Part shown: positions 1 to 5,985 of the stretch, piece after piece
Layout of the letters: each line of letters opens with the position of its first letter
How positions within the stretch are numbered: the first letter of the stretch is position 1
Source of the DNA: Silvimonas sp. JCM 19000
GTDB lineage: Bacteria > Pseudomonadota > Gammaproteobacteria > Burkholderiales > Chitinibacteraceae
Reading direction: 5' to 3'
DNA length: 5,985 bases
Assembly (NCBI GenBank): GCA_001313065.1
Contig: BBFD01000250.1
Location: forward strand, 1-5,985
Notes under the pieces: generated by a model
What the model was told of the DNA's origin: nothing
The model's database searches: none
What the model saw: only the letters and a program-made list of their open reading frames with translations
Made by a program: the position numbers and the translations under genes

Positions 1-644
1 CTGACCTGGAATTCCTTGTGCGTGGCATTCAGCCCCACTGGCGGATCAGCCAGCGTGCCGCTGCGCGTGGTGCCAGCGGGCAAGGCGGTGAGCGTGGCGG
101 CGGGCAGCTGCGCGATAGCTGCACGATCTGCGATACGCCATTGACCAGATCCAGCGCATAACGCGCATCGGCCGAATTCAGTGACAAGTTATTGAATGTT
201 TCCACGGCGTTGTCGGCCGTGCGCACGATGCTCAGATTGAAGCTGCTGGCCGGAATGGCCGTACCGTAATCCACGGTCACCAGCACGCCATTGCCCGCGC
301 TACCGGCATCGACCGCGTTGACTTGCAGTACGTCGATGGTGCCGTTGCTTAGCGCCGTGGTGGCCTGGGTGGCGCTTTTTTTTACAACGCGGATGGCAAA
401 AGCTTCCGTGCCGCCATTCTGAAAAAAACTGGCGAATGGCGTAGCTCATTTCGGAATCCGGATCGAGCCCGCCAAACGTGCGTTCGTAATCGGCAAAGCT
501 GAACAGATCGACCGCTTTATTGACCGGCCCAAGCGGGGCGGACCCGGCAAAAGCGGCGATGGACGTAGCGACACCGGTGATGGTGGCGACGCCACTGCCC
601 AGTTCCTGGATATAGACGCCAGGATAATTGAGCGTTGCAGGCAT
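1..644 (-). CDS. Contractile tail sheath protein, N-terminal part (phage tail or extracellular injection system type), two frame breaks, runs off left edge
   Basis: The product is the subunit of the contractile sheath that surrounds the inner tube of myovirus tails, tailocins and extracellular contractile injection systems. The first 30 residues hold the typical opening YPGVYIQE, then TITGVATSIAAFAG, then GPVNKAV and SFADYERTFGGL, and the SYAIRQFF segment near residue 67. After repair the chain continues NGGTEAFAIRVVKK and, from about residue 116, GNGVLVTV, FNLSIVR and RYALDLVNGVSQIVQL, a layout I associate with Afp/Pvc-like sheaths. Two frame breaks interrupt it: seven A at 422-428 where six would keep frame, and a lost C near 113 (repair gives QLSAQLPAATL). 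About 214 codons are visible; the rest lies outside. The ATG at 642-644 has a strong Shine-Dalgarno, AAGGAG, five bases upstream. The family is fairly certain; whether it belongs to a prophage, a tailocin or an injection system cannot be decided here. The breaks look like sequence errors, but a decayed gene is possible. Confidence 0.85.
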
Positions 645-649
645 ACCAG

Positions 650-655
650 CTCCTT
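650..655 (-). promoter_or_regulatory. Ribosome binding site of the tail sheath gene
   Basis: AAGGAG on the minus strand lies five bases before the ATG at 642-644. It fixes the start of the sheath gene and shows that the 5' end of that gene is intact. Confidence 0.8.
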
Positions 656-711
656 CATCATAAAGATGAACAAGGGGCCTGCTGCACGCATATCAGTGAA
701 AGCGGGAGTCA

Positions 712-725
712 CTTGCCGCGGCAAG
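712..725. promoter_or_regulatory. Perfect 14-base palindrome upstream of the sheath gene, possible operator
   Basis: CTTGCCGCGGCAAG is a complete inverted repeat without a loop, about 70 bases before the sheath start codon. A second inverted repeat, ACGTG-T-CACGT, follows four bases further upstream of the gene at 730-740. Two symmetric sites in this position would suit a dimeric repressor or activator. No regulator is identified, and a chance palindrome in GC-rich DNA cannot be excluded. Confidence 0.3.
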
Positions 726-882
726 CGCTACGTGTCACGTCCAGGCTACTGACATGGTTATAGTTACAAATTTACAAAATCAAGGACCAATTCTGGCGCG
801 GACTGACGATGGGTTGAGCGCAATAGATTTTGCTAATGCAGATGCCGCGGAACATACAACTGCGTATGTAGCGCGATGCGCC

Positions 883-1044
883 ATAGGGTGGGTCCAGACC
901 CACCCTTCAAAGTGGCATAACCAGGCAGCAACGCCCGAATATGCGGCCTTGAGGGGTGGGTATAGATCCCCCATGCAAAGTGGCACAACCGAGCAGCAAC
1001 GCCCGAATATGCGGCTTTGAGGGGTGGGTCTAGACCCACCCTAT
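883..1044. repeat. Palindromic repeat array: three 22-base palindromes alternating with two near-identical 46-base spacers
   Basis: The layout is exactly regular: palindrome 885-906, spacer 907-952, palindrome 953-974, spacer 975-1020, palindrome 1021-1042. It can also be read as a 68-base tandem repeat with a partial third copy. The outer palindromes have perfect arms GGGTGGGTC/GACCCACCC around a two-base centre; the middle one is degenerate (GGGGTGGGTATAGATCCCCC). The two spacers share 41 of 46 bases by eye, including GCAGCAACGCCCGAATATGC. The ends of the array are inverted copies of each other (ATAGGGTGGGTC and its complement). It starts five bases after the fba stop codon, where REP-type intergenic elements often sit. 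It may stabilise or end the fba transcript, although no T-run follows. No repeat-associated transposase is visible in the window. Confidence 0.85.
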
Positions 1045-1048
1045 GCGT

Positions 1049-2098
1049 TTACAGCTCGCCTTGGGCGTAGCGTGTGGCCATTTTTTCCAGCGAGATCGGT
1101 TTGATGTCGCCTGCGTGGCCGGCGGCGCCAAAAGCCACGTAGCGCTCGATGCAGACGTCGCGCATGGCCGTAATGGTTTGCTTGAGGTATTTGCGCGGGT
1201 CAAATTCGGACGGATTCTGCGCAAAGGCACGACGGATGGCGCCGGTGGCGGCCATGCGCAAATCGGTATCGATATTGACTTTGCGCACGCCGTGCTTGAT
1301 GCCCTGCACGATTTCTTCCACCGGCACGCCCCACGTCGGCGCGATATCACCACCGTATTCGTTGATGATCTTGATCCACTCCTGCGGCACCGACGACGAA
1401 CCGTGCATCACCAGATGGGTATGCGGCAAACGCGCGTGGATCAGCTTGACGCGGTCTATCGACAGCGTTTCGCCGGTAGGCGGTGACGAGAATTTGTACG
1501 CGCCATGGCTGGTGCCAATCGCAATCGCCAGCGCATCCACATGCGTGGCTTCGACAAAGCGGGCGGCTTCTTCCGGATCAGTCAGCAATTGCGAATGATC
1601 CAGCTTGCCTTCCGCGCCCGCGCCGTCCTCTTCGCCGGCCATGCCGGTAACCAGACTGCCCAGCACCCCCAGTTCGCCTTCCACCGACACGCCACAGGCA
1701 TGGGCAAATTCGGCCACGCTGCGGGTCACACGCGCGTTGTATTCAAAATCGGTGGCCGTCTTGCCGTCTTCATGCAAAGAGCCGTCCATCATGACCGAAG
1801 AAAATCCCAGCTGGATGGACCGCAAACACACCGCCGGGCTGGCGCCGTGATCCTGGTGCATGACCACCGGCAGATGCGGAAATTCTTCCAGCGCCGCCAG
1901 CATCAGATGGCGCAGAAACGGCGCGCCCGCATACGCACGCGCCCCGGCCGAAGCCTGCACGATCACCGGACTGTTGGTGTGATCGGCCGCCTCCATAATG
2001 GCGCGCATCTGCTCCATATTGTTGACGTTAAACGCGGGCAAACCGTATTGATGCTCGGCTGCGTGGTCGAGCAGTTGACGCATGGAAACCAGTGCCAT
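1049..2098 (-). CDS. fba: Fructose-bisphosphate aldolase, class II, Calvin-cycle type
   Basis: This cytosolic zinc enzyme joins dihydroxyacetone phosphate and glyceraldehyde-3-phosphate to fructose-1,6-bisphosphate and catalyses the reverse cleavage. The 349-residue frame is intact, the usual length for the CbbA-like subgroup. Visible motifs are [10 protein letters not shown] (21-30), [14 protein letters not shown] (45-58), the metal and catalytic segment HQDHG (81-85), SVMMDGS (101-107), VEGELGVLG (139-147) with the conserved Glu, the zinc ligands in GTSHGAYKF (195-203) and MHGSSSVPQ (231-239), and [10 protein letters not shown] (274-283) for phosphate binding. The ATG at 2096-2098 is preceded by GGGGA with eight bases of spacing. 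It is the last gene of the tpiA-fbp-fba cluster, 35 bases after fbp, and its stop is followed at once by the palindromic array. Despite the Calvin-type subgroup, no RuBisCO or phosphoribulokinase gene is seen, so a general gluconeogenic or glycolytic role is more likely. It is the only recognised gene here without a frame break. Confidence 0.97.
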   Translation of the reverse strand: MALVSMRQLLDHAAEHQYGLPAFNVNNMEQMRAIMEAADHTNSPVIVQASAGARAYAGAPFLRHLMLAALEEFPHLPVVMHQDHGASPAVCLRSIQLGFSSVMMDGSLHEDGKTATDFEYNARVTRSVAEFAHACGVSVEGELGVLGSLVTGMAGEEDGAGAEGKLDHSQLLTDPEEAARFVEATHVDALAIAIGTSHGAYKFSSPPTGETLSIDRVKLIHARLPHTHLVMHGSSSVPQEWIKIINEYGGDIAPTWGVPVEEIVQGIKHGVRKVNIDTDLRMAATGAIRRAFAQNPSEFDPRKYLKQTITAMRDVCIERYVAFGAAGHAGDIKPISLEKMATRYAQGEL

Positions 2099-2106
2099 AT
2101 TGCAAA

Positions 2107-2111
2107 TCCCC
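2107..2111 (-). promoter_or_regulatory. Ribosome binding site of fba (weak)
   Basis: GGGGA on the minus strand lies eight bases before the ATG at 2096-2098. It is a modest Shine-Dalgarno, but it supports this start over the in-frame ATG five codons further in. Confidence 0.5.
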
Positions 2112-2133
2112 GATTCGATGTTTGGGTAGACGG

Positions 2134-3124
2134 TTACGTGCGGTGGTAGCTAACGATGCGTTCGATTTCATTACGCGAACCGAGCATCACGGCAACGCGC
2201 TGGTGGATATGGTCGGGCTGCAATTCAAGAATGCGCTGGGTGCCGGTGCTGCTGGCGCCGCCCGCTTGTTCGACGATAAACGACATCGGATTGGCTTCGT
2301 ACAACAGGCGCAATTTGCCCGGTTTGGCCGGATCGCGGTTGTCGCGCGGGTACATGAACACGCCGCCGCGCAGCAGGATGCGATGCACTTCGGCCACCAT
2401 CGAGGCCACCCAGCGCATATTGAAATTGTCGCCACGCGGACCTTCTTTGCCCGCCAGGCATTCATCGATATAGCGCTGCACCGGGGCTTCCCAATGCCGC
2501 ATATTGGAGGCATTGATGGCAAATTCGCGCGTGTCGGGCTCGATGCGCATATTCGGATGGGTGAGCATGAATTCGCCGGTGGCCGCGTCGAGGGTAAAAC
2601 CGTTGACACCCGCGCCCGTGGTCAGCACCAGCATGGTGGACGGGCCATAGAGCGCATAACCTGCGGCCACTTGTTGCGTGCCGGGCTGCAAAAAAATCTT
2701 CCGCGCGCGCGGCGCGGCTTTGATCAGGCGCGAGCAACACGCTGAAAATACTGCCCACCGAAATATTGACGTCCACATTGGACGAGCCATCCAGCGGATC
2801 AAACGCCAGCAGATAGCGCCCGCGTTGCAGTCCGGACGGCAGGCTGTACATCGCTTCCAGTTCTTCTGACACCATCGCTGCGGCATGGCCGCCCCATTGG
2901 GTCCAGCCGATCATCAAATCGTTGGAGATGATGTCGAGTTTCTTTTGATGTTCGCCCTGCACATTGTCGGTGTTGCTGACGCCGCTGGCCCCGGTAAACG
3001 CGGCACGGTTGATGGCGCTGCCTATGCTTTTGCAGGCGCTGGCAAATTGATTGAGCAACAGGCCCAGATCGGCGCGCTCGCCGCGGCCCGTTTGCTGCTG
3101 GATGAATTCGGCAAAACTGGTCAT
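2134..3124 (-). CDS. fbp: Fructose-1,6-bisphosphatase, class I, one frame break
   Basis: This magnesium-dependent cytosolic enzyme hydrolyses fructose-1,6-bisphosphate to fructose-6-phosphate, the committed step of gluconeogenesis. The N-terminal half has [17 protein letters not shown] (55-71), SEELEAM (86-92, metal-binding Glu) and the class I signature [13 protein letters not shown] (108-120), then SVGSIFSVL. The C-terminal half has [42 protein letters not shown] and EQAGG. The halves are in different frames. A run of seven A at 2690-2696 (plus strand) gives EDFFAARH instead of the expected EDFLQPGT; six A restores a chain of 329 residues, the normal length for the family. The break is most likely an indel error. 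The ATG at 3122-3124 has GAGAGG six bases upstream. It lies 15 bases after the tpiA stop and 35 before fba, which supports co-transcription. Confidence 0.95.
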
Positions 3125-3130
3125 GCGTAT

Positions 3131-3136
3131 CCTCTC
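3131..3136 (-). promoter_or_regulatory. Ribosome binding site of fbp
   Basis: GAGAGG on the minus strand lies six bases before the ATG at 3122-3124, inside the 15-base gap after the tpiA stop codon. This fits translation from a shared transcript. Confidence 0.6.
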
Positions 3137-3139
3137 GGT

Positions 3140-3970
3140 TCAGATGCTATGTAACGCTGTATGCACCGGTTGCGCATCCCTCGGAATAACGGCATCGGCT
3201 TCGATCGCGGCGGCATAAATCTGCAATAACGATTCGGTCTGCAACGAGGCGCTGCCGACCAGCGCACCGTCGATATCGGGCATGGCAAACAAGGACGCGG
3301 CGTTGTCGGGTTTGACGCTGCCGCCGTACAACAGCGGCATCGAGCGTGCAATGACCGGGTCTTGCTGCGCTATCAGATTGCGGATAAAAGCCAGCACGTC
3401 TTGCGCCATTTGCGGCGTGGCGGCCTCGCCGCTGCCGATGGCCCACAGCGGCTCATAGGCTATCCACGCGCCGCGCCAGGCGCCGCAATCCAGCAGGCTG
3501 GCCAGCTGGCGCCGCAAAACTTCTTGCGTCTGGCCAGCGTCACGCGCAATCCGGCTTTCGCGATGCAGACGATGGGGGTAATGCTGGCGCGCAAGCAGGC
3601 GCGGGCTTTGGCGGCGATCAGGCGGTCGTCTTCGTAATGAAACTGGCGCCGCTCGGAGTGCCCGACCAGCGCGTGGCAGCAACCCAGATCAGCCAGCATG
3701 CTGGCCGACCACTCGCCGGTGCGTTCGCCATCGCTGACTTCGGCCACATCCTGGCCGCACAGATGCAGCTGGCTGCCCTGGGCATAGCGGCCGACTTCGC
3801 AGATAGGGTGCTGGCGGCGCCAGCATCAGCGGCACACCGGCCAGGGCATGCTCAGCCAGAACCGGCACATCCTGCCGCACCATGGCCAGGTTGCCGTGCA
3901 TTTTCCAGTTGGCCACCACCAGCTTGCGGCGGGGGATGGACAAGGGTTCAAACGGGGGCGCGATCATCAT
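3140..3970 (-). CDS. tpiA: Triosephosphate isomerase, two frame breaks
   Basis: The enzyme interconverts dihydroxyacetone phosphate and glyceraldehyde-3-phosphate in the cytosol. All catalytic residues are present: Lys in NWKMHG (about residue 23), His in VGHSERR (about 105) and Glu in AYEPLWAIGSG (about 174), followed by the phosphate-binding loops LLYGGSVKPDN and GALVGSASL. The gene is split over three frames. Near 3798-3800 two bases appear lost (or one gained) between APYL and VGRYAQG. Near 3561 one C is lost; its repair gives the family motif VCIGES in place of VCIAKA. With both repaired the protein has about 277 residues, longer than the usual 250 or so, partly because of about 13 residues before RRKLVVANWKMHG. 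The ATG at 3968-3970 is chosen because AAGGA lies six bases upstream; a second ATG follows directly. It appears to be the first gene of the tpiA-fbp-fba cluster. Confidence 0.94.
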
Positions 3971-4134
3971 TTACTGTCCTTCGCGTGGTGGGTATCCAGC
4001 TAGTGGCCCGGACCTTGCAGCGCGCAATCCGGGGGAACGCAGCCGGGTATGCTGCGATCGCCCCTTTATAAATCAGCTTACGAAATCAGAAATACCGTGG
4101 AAATCCGCATTAGGGATATCCCCGCGCAATCCCT
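3971..4134. promoter_or_regulatory. Intergenic region upstream of tpiA, probable site of the tpiA-fbp-fba promoter
   Basis: No gene is visible. The minus strand carries an AT-rich stretch around 4066-4100 that includes TTTATAAA, a possible -10 region, but no good -35 hexamer is found at standard spacing. GGGATATCCC (4113-4122) is a perfect palindrome. A six-base stem AGGGAT/ATCCCT (4112-4117 with 4129-4134) lies directly behind the small upstream ORF but lacks a T-run, so it is a poor terminator. The ten-base word CGCGCAATCC occurs twice (4021-4030 and 4123-4132), perhaps by chance. A promoter here is inferred mainly from the gap and the operon layout. Confidence 0.35.
3977..3981 (-). promoter_or_regulatory. 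Ribosome binding site of tpiA
   Basis: AAGGA on the minus strand lies six bases before the first of two consecutive ATG codons (3968-3970 and 3965-3967). It supports the upstream start and therefore the N-terminal extension of the isomerase. Confidence 0.65.
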
Positions 4135-4302
4135 TTAAAACGTGCCGGGTATCGGCATTGCATCTAACGTCTCGCCGCCCGGATGGTGCACAGCAACATC
4201 CAAGCAAGCGGCATACCACGCCGCGCTGGCCTGCATCGACGCGGGTTTGCCATCGCCATGCAGCACGCGGGCGGCACTATGCCGGACCACAACGCGCACC
4301 AC
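4135..4302 (-). CDS. Small hypothetical ORF between glpK and tpiA (doubtful)
   Basis: I do not recognise this product. From the GTG at 4300-4302 it would encode about 55 residues, including [21 protein letters not shown] and ending in DAMPIPGTF. The frame stays open further upstream into the 3' end of glpK, and about 69% of its codons end in G or C, which is the main sign that it may be coding. Against it: no Shine-Dalgarno precedes any candidate start, there is no domain or membrane segment, and GC-rich DNA often leaves such frames open. Because neighbouring genes have indels, it could also be the tail of a longer broken frame. It starts 15 bases after the repaired glpK stop, so translational coupling is possible. 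Confidence 0.25.
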   Translation of the reverse strand: MVRVVVRHSAARVLHGDGKPASMQASAAWYAACLDVAVHHPGGETLDAMPIPGTF

Positions 4303-4316
4303 ATCGGCCGTAAGGA

Positions 4317-5824
4317 TCAGCCCGCGTTGGCCCAACTGACTGCAGCGTGTATCGCACGTTGCCACTCTGCCACTCGTCGCTTGACGTCTTCGGGCGCCGC
4401 TTGCGCGCTAAAGCGCCGCTCCAGCTGCCATTGGTCCTGCAAGGCGGCAGATCGTTCCAGTAGCCCACGGCCAGGCCAGCCAGATAGGCCGCACCCAGCG
4501 CGGTGGTTTCCGTGACTTGCGGCCGGATCACATCAAGTTGCAGCAGATCGGACTGACATTGCAGCAACAAATCACTGCCGGTGGCCCCGCCATCAACGCG
4601 CAATTCACGCACCCGCATGCCGCTATCGGCGCACATGGCATCCAGCACATCCAGCGTCTGGAAAGCGATGCTTTCGAGTGCGGCGCGGGCGATATGAGCG
4701 CTGGTGGTGCCCAGGGTGGCGCCAAACAGACTGCCCCGCGCATGCGCGTTCCAATGCGGCGCACCGAGTCCGGCAAATGCCGGTACCAGATAAACACCAC
4801 CGGTATCCGGCACGCTGCGCGCAAGCGCGTCGATCTCGCTGGCATGGCGGATCAGCCCGAGGCCATCGCGCAACCATTTGATCACCGCCCCGGCGGTAAA
4901 AAAAATGCTGCCCTCCAGCGCATAAGTGGTCTGGCCATTGATTTGCCAGGCGATGGTGCTGAGCAGATTGTGTTGCGAGGGCACTGGCTGGCTGCCGGTG
5001 TTCATCATCAAGAAACAGCCAGTGCCATAGGTGTTCTTGACCATGCCCGGCTGCGTGCATTGCTGGCCAAACAAGGCTGCATGCTGATCGCCGGCAATGC
5101 CTGCCAGCGCAATCACGCCACCGGGGACCACGTTGCGGGTGTAGCCGACGATTTCGCTGGAGCCACGCACCTGCGGCAGTACTGCGCGCGGAATGTCGAA
5201 CAGTTTGAGCAGATCGTCATCCCATTGCAGCGTGTGGATATTGAACAGCATGGTACGTGCGGCATTGGAGACGTCGGTCAGGTGGTTCTGACCCTGGGTG
5301 AGATTCCAGATCAGCCAGCTATCGACGATGCCGAAGGCAAGCTCGCCCTGCTCGGCGCGGCGGCGCGCATCGGGAATGTGGTCGAGTAACCATTTGAGTT
5401 TGGAGGCGGAGAAATAGGCGTCGATGGGCAGGCCGGTTTTGCTTTTGACCAGATCGGCATGGCCATCACCTTTGAGTTGATCGCACCAGGCGGCGGTGCG
5501 GCGGTCTTGCCAGACGATGGCGTTGTAGAGCGGCTGGCCGCTGGCCCGATCCCACAGCAGCGTGGTTTCGCGCTGGTTGGTGATGCCGATGGCGGCAATA
5601 TCGCTGGCCTGCAGCCCGGCCATGGCGATGGCCTGTGCGGCCACGGCAACCTGGCTGCCCCAGATTTCTTGCGGATCATGTTCCACCCAGCCGGGTTGAG
5701 GGTAGATCTGGCGGAATTCGCGTTGGGCGCGTTGGACGATCTGGCCCTGGTGGTTGAAGACGATGGCACGGGAGCTGGTGGTGCCCTGGTCGAAGGCGAG
5801 GAGGTATTTGGGTTTGGTGGGCAT
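4317..5824 (-). CDS. glpK: Glycerol kinase, frame break near the C-terminus
   Basis: The enzyme phosphorylates glycerol with ATP to sn-glycerol-3-phosphate, trapping it in the cytosol. FGGY-kinase features appear in order: [13 protein letters not shown] (11-23), [12 protein letters not shown] (82-93), [10 protein letters not shown] (101-110), [13 protein letters not shown] (164-176), [13 protein letters not shown] (242-254) with the catalytic Asp246, NTYGTGCF (264-271), [12 protein letters not shown] (347-358), [12 protein letters not shown] (409-420) and [15 protein letters not shown] (442-456). After residue 460 the frame goes wrong: adding one C next to 4445 turns the tail into [14 protein letters not shown] and ends at a TGA at 4317-4319, for 502 residues, the same length as the E. 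coli enzyme. Unrepaired, the frame runs on to 4277 with an unrelated tail. Position 237 is Val where E. coli has Arg236 of the fructose-1,6-bisphosphate site. No clear Shine-Dalgarno precedes the ATG at 5822-5824; the upstream DNA is C-rich. Confidence 0.96.
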
Positions 5825-5985
5825 AGCGGGTGGGCGGGGTTTTTTTTGGGGGGGTGGTTGGTGAACCTTAAACTGCTTGGGCTTGTGGCGCTTGGTTTGA
5901 TGTTTTGGCCGGTGTCTGGAAAATCTTTAACTGCTTACCTGCGGCGCATTTTTTTGATGTTCGGCTTGCGCTGAACAAACCTTTG
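5825..5985. promoter_or_regulatory. Upstream region of glpK with homopolymer tracts and a tandem duplication
   Basis: No gene is visible up to the window edge. Next to the start codon are G4 (5836-5839), T8 (5840-5847) and G7 (5848-5854) on the plus strand. Beyond them are two imperfect 58-base direct repeats. Plus-strand GATGTTCGGC (5956-5965) resembles the half-site ATGTTCG of E. coli GlpR operators; the equivalent place in the other repeat reads GATGTTTTGGC (5899-5909). A glycerol-3-phosphate-responsive operator is a reasonable guess, but it rests on one half-site. Confidence 0.35.
5853..5967 (+). repeat. Imperfect tandem repeat, two copies of about 58 bases, upstream of glpK
   Basis: Copy 1 is about 5853-5910 and copy 2 about 5911-5967. 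They share GGTG at the start, then CTTAAACTGCTT against CTTTAACTGCTT (5867-5878 and 5925-5936), GGCGC, and TTTGATGTT (5896-5904 and 5953-5961). Identity is roughly 70% by eye with small gaps. They lie head to tail between the glpK start and the window edge. The origin may be an old duplication of a control segment. Confidence 0.55.

Larger units (their letters stand above)
645..882. other. Intergenic region upstream of the sheath gene, with small palindromes and an AT-rich patch
   Basis: No convincing gene is visible. It holds a perfect 14-base palindrome CTTGCCGCGGCAAG (712-725), an inverted repeat ACGTG-T-CACGT (730-740), and a hairpin with arms ACATAC/GTATGT (852-857 and 864-869). An AT-rich patch lies at 757-783. 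On the minus strand that patch offers TTGATT (778-783) and TATAAC (757-762) with a 15-base spacer, a poor sigma-70 match about 110 bases before the sheath ATG. These are candidate control sites for the sheath gene, but none is matched to a known regulator. Confidence 0.4.

Noticed and set aside
376..383. T8 run in the sheath gene as a third frame break
   Set aside because: Reading through it in the repaired frame gives RVVKKSATQATTA without interruption, so the run length is consistent with the frame.
754..1020. Plus-strand ORF of 88 codons in the intergenic region
   Set aside because: More than half of it is translated palindromic repeat, there is no ribosome binding site, and the frame has no recognisable protein.
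883..1044. CRISPR array
   Set aside because: The 22-base palindromes alternate with spacers that are almost identical to each other, whereas CRISPR spacers are unique. No cas gene is present.
1505..2149. Plus-strand ORF of 214 codons antisense to fba, and a similar one at 2092-2745 antisense to fbp
   Set aside because: Both mirror conserved metabolic genes and have His/Ala/Arg-rich compositions typical of shadow frames.
4112..4134. Rho-independent terminator downstream of glpK
   Set aside because: The stem is only six base pairs with a long loop and no T-run follows on the minus strand.
2134..4445. tpiA, fbp and glpK as true pseudogenes
   Set aside because: Catalytic motifs are intact on both sides of every break, each break is a one- or two-base indel of a recurring form, and simultaneous loss of three central enzymes is unlikely. 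It cannot be fully excluded without reads.
4517..5389. Plus-strand ORF of 290 codons antisense to glpK
   Set aside because: It is fully inside the strongly conserved glycerol kinase gene; long antisense frames are common in GC-rich coding DNA.

Overview
All recognisable genes in this window lie on the minus strand. Read in transcription order from the right they are glpK (glycerol kinase), a small doubtful ORF, tpiA (triosephosphate isomerase), fbp (class I fructose-1,6-bisphosphatase), fba (class II, Calvin-cycle-type fructose-bisphosphate aldolase), a repeat-filled intergenic region, and the 5' part of a contractile-tail sheath gene that runs off the left edge. Protein style, high GC and the Calvin-type aldolase suggest a betaproteobacterium, possibly of the Neisseriales. 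That assignment is inference from family resemblance only.

Region by region: 1-644 is a sheath gene start of the type found in phage-tail-like particles and extracellular contractile injection systems. 645-1048 is intergenic, with small palindromes in front of the sheath gene and a regular palindrome/spacer array (22-46-22-46-22 bases) directly after fba. 1049-3970 is a tight cluster, fba-fbp-tpiA, with gaps of 35 and 15 bases, and looks like one operon reading tpiA>fbp>fba. 3971-4316 separates it from glpK and holds one doubtful small ORF. 4317-5824 is glpK. 5825-5985 is its upstream region, with a roughly 58-base imperfect tandem duplication and long G/T homopolymers.

Together the four enzymes cover glycerol to glycerol-3-phosphate (GlpK), dihydroxyacetone-phosphate/glyceraldehyde-3-phosphate exchange (TpiA), their condensation to fructose-1,6-bisphosphate (Fba) and its hydrolysis to fructose-6-phosphate (Fbp). 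This is nearly the complete glycerol-to-hexose route; only glycerol-3-phosphate dehydrogenase is missing here.

The main oddity is that four of the five recognised genes carry reading-frame breaks while their protein sequence stays well conserved on both sides. Nearly all can be repaired as either one lost C of a CC pair or one extra A in a run of six (plus-strand view). This points to sequencing or assembly indels rather than decay, so the genes are annotated here as full CDSs with the breaks marked. I see no clearly new biological system. The best leads are the sheath locus continuing to the left, the palindromic array, and the duplicated segment in front of glpK.
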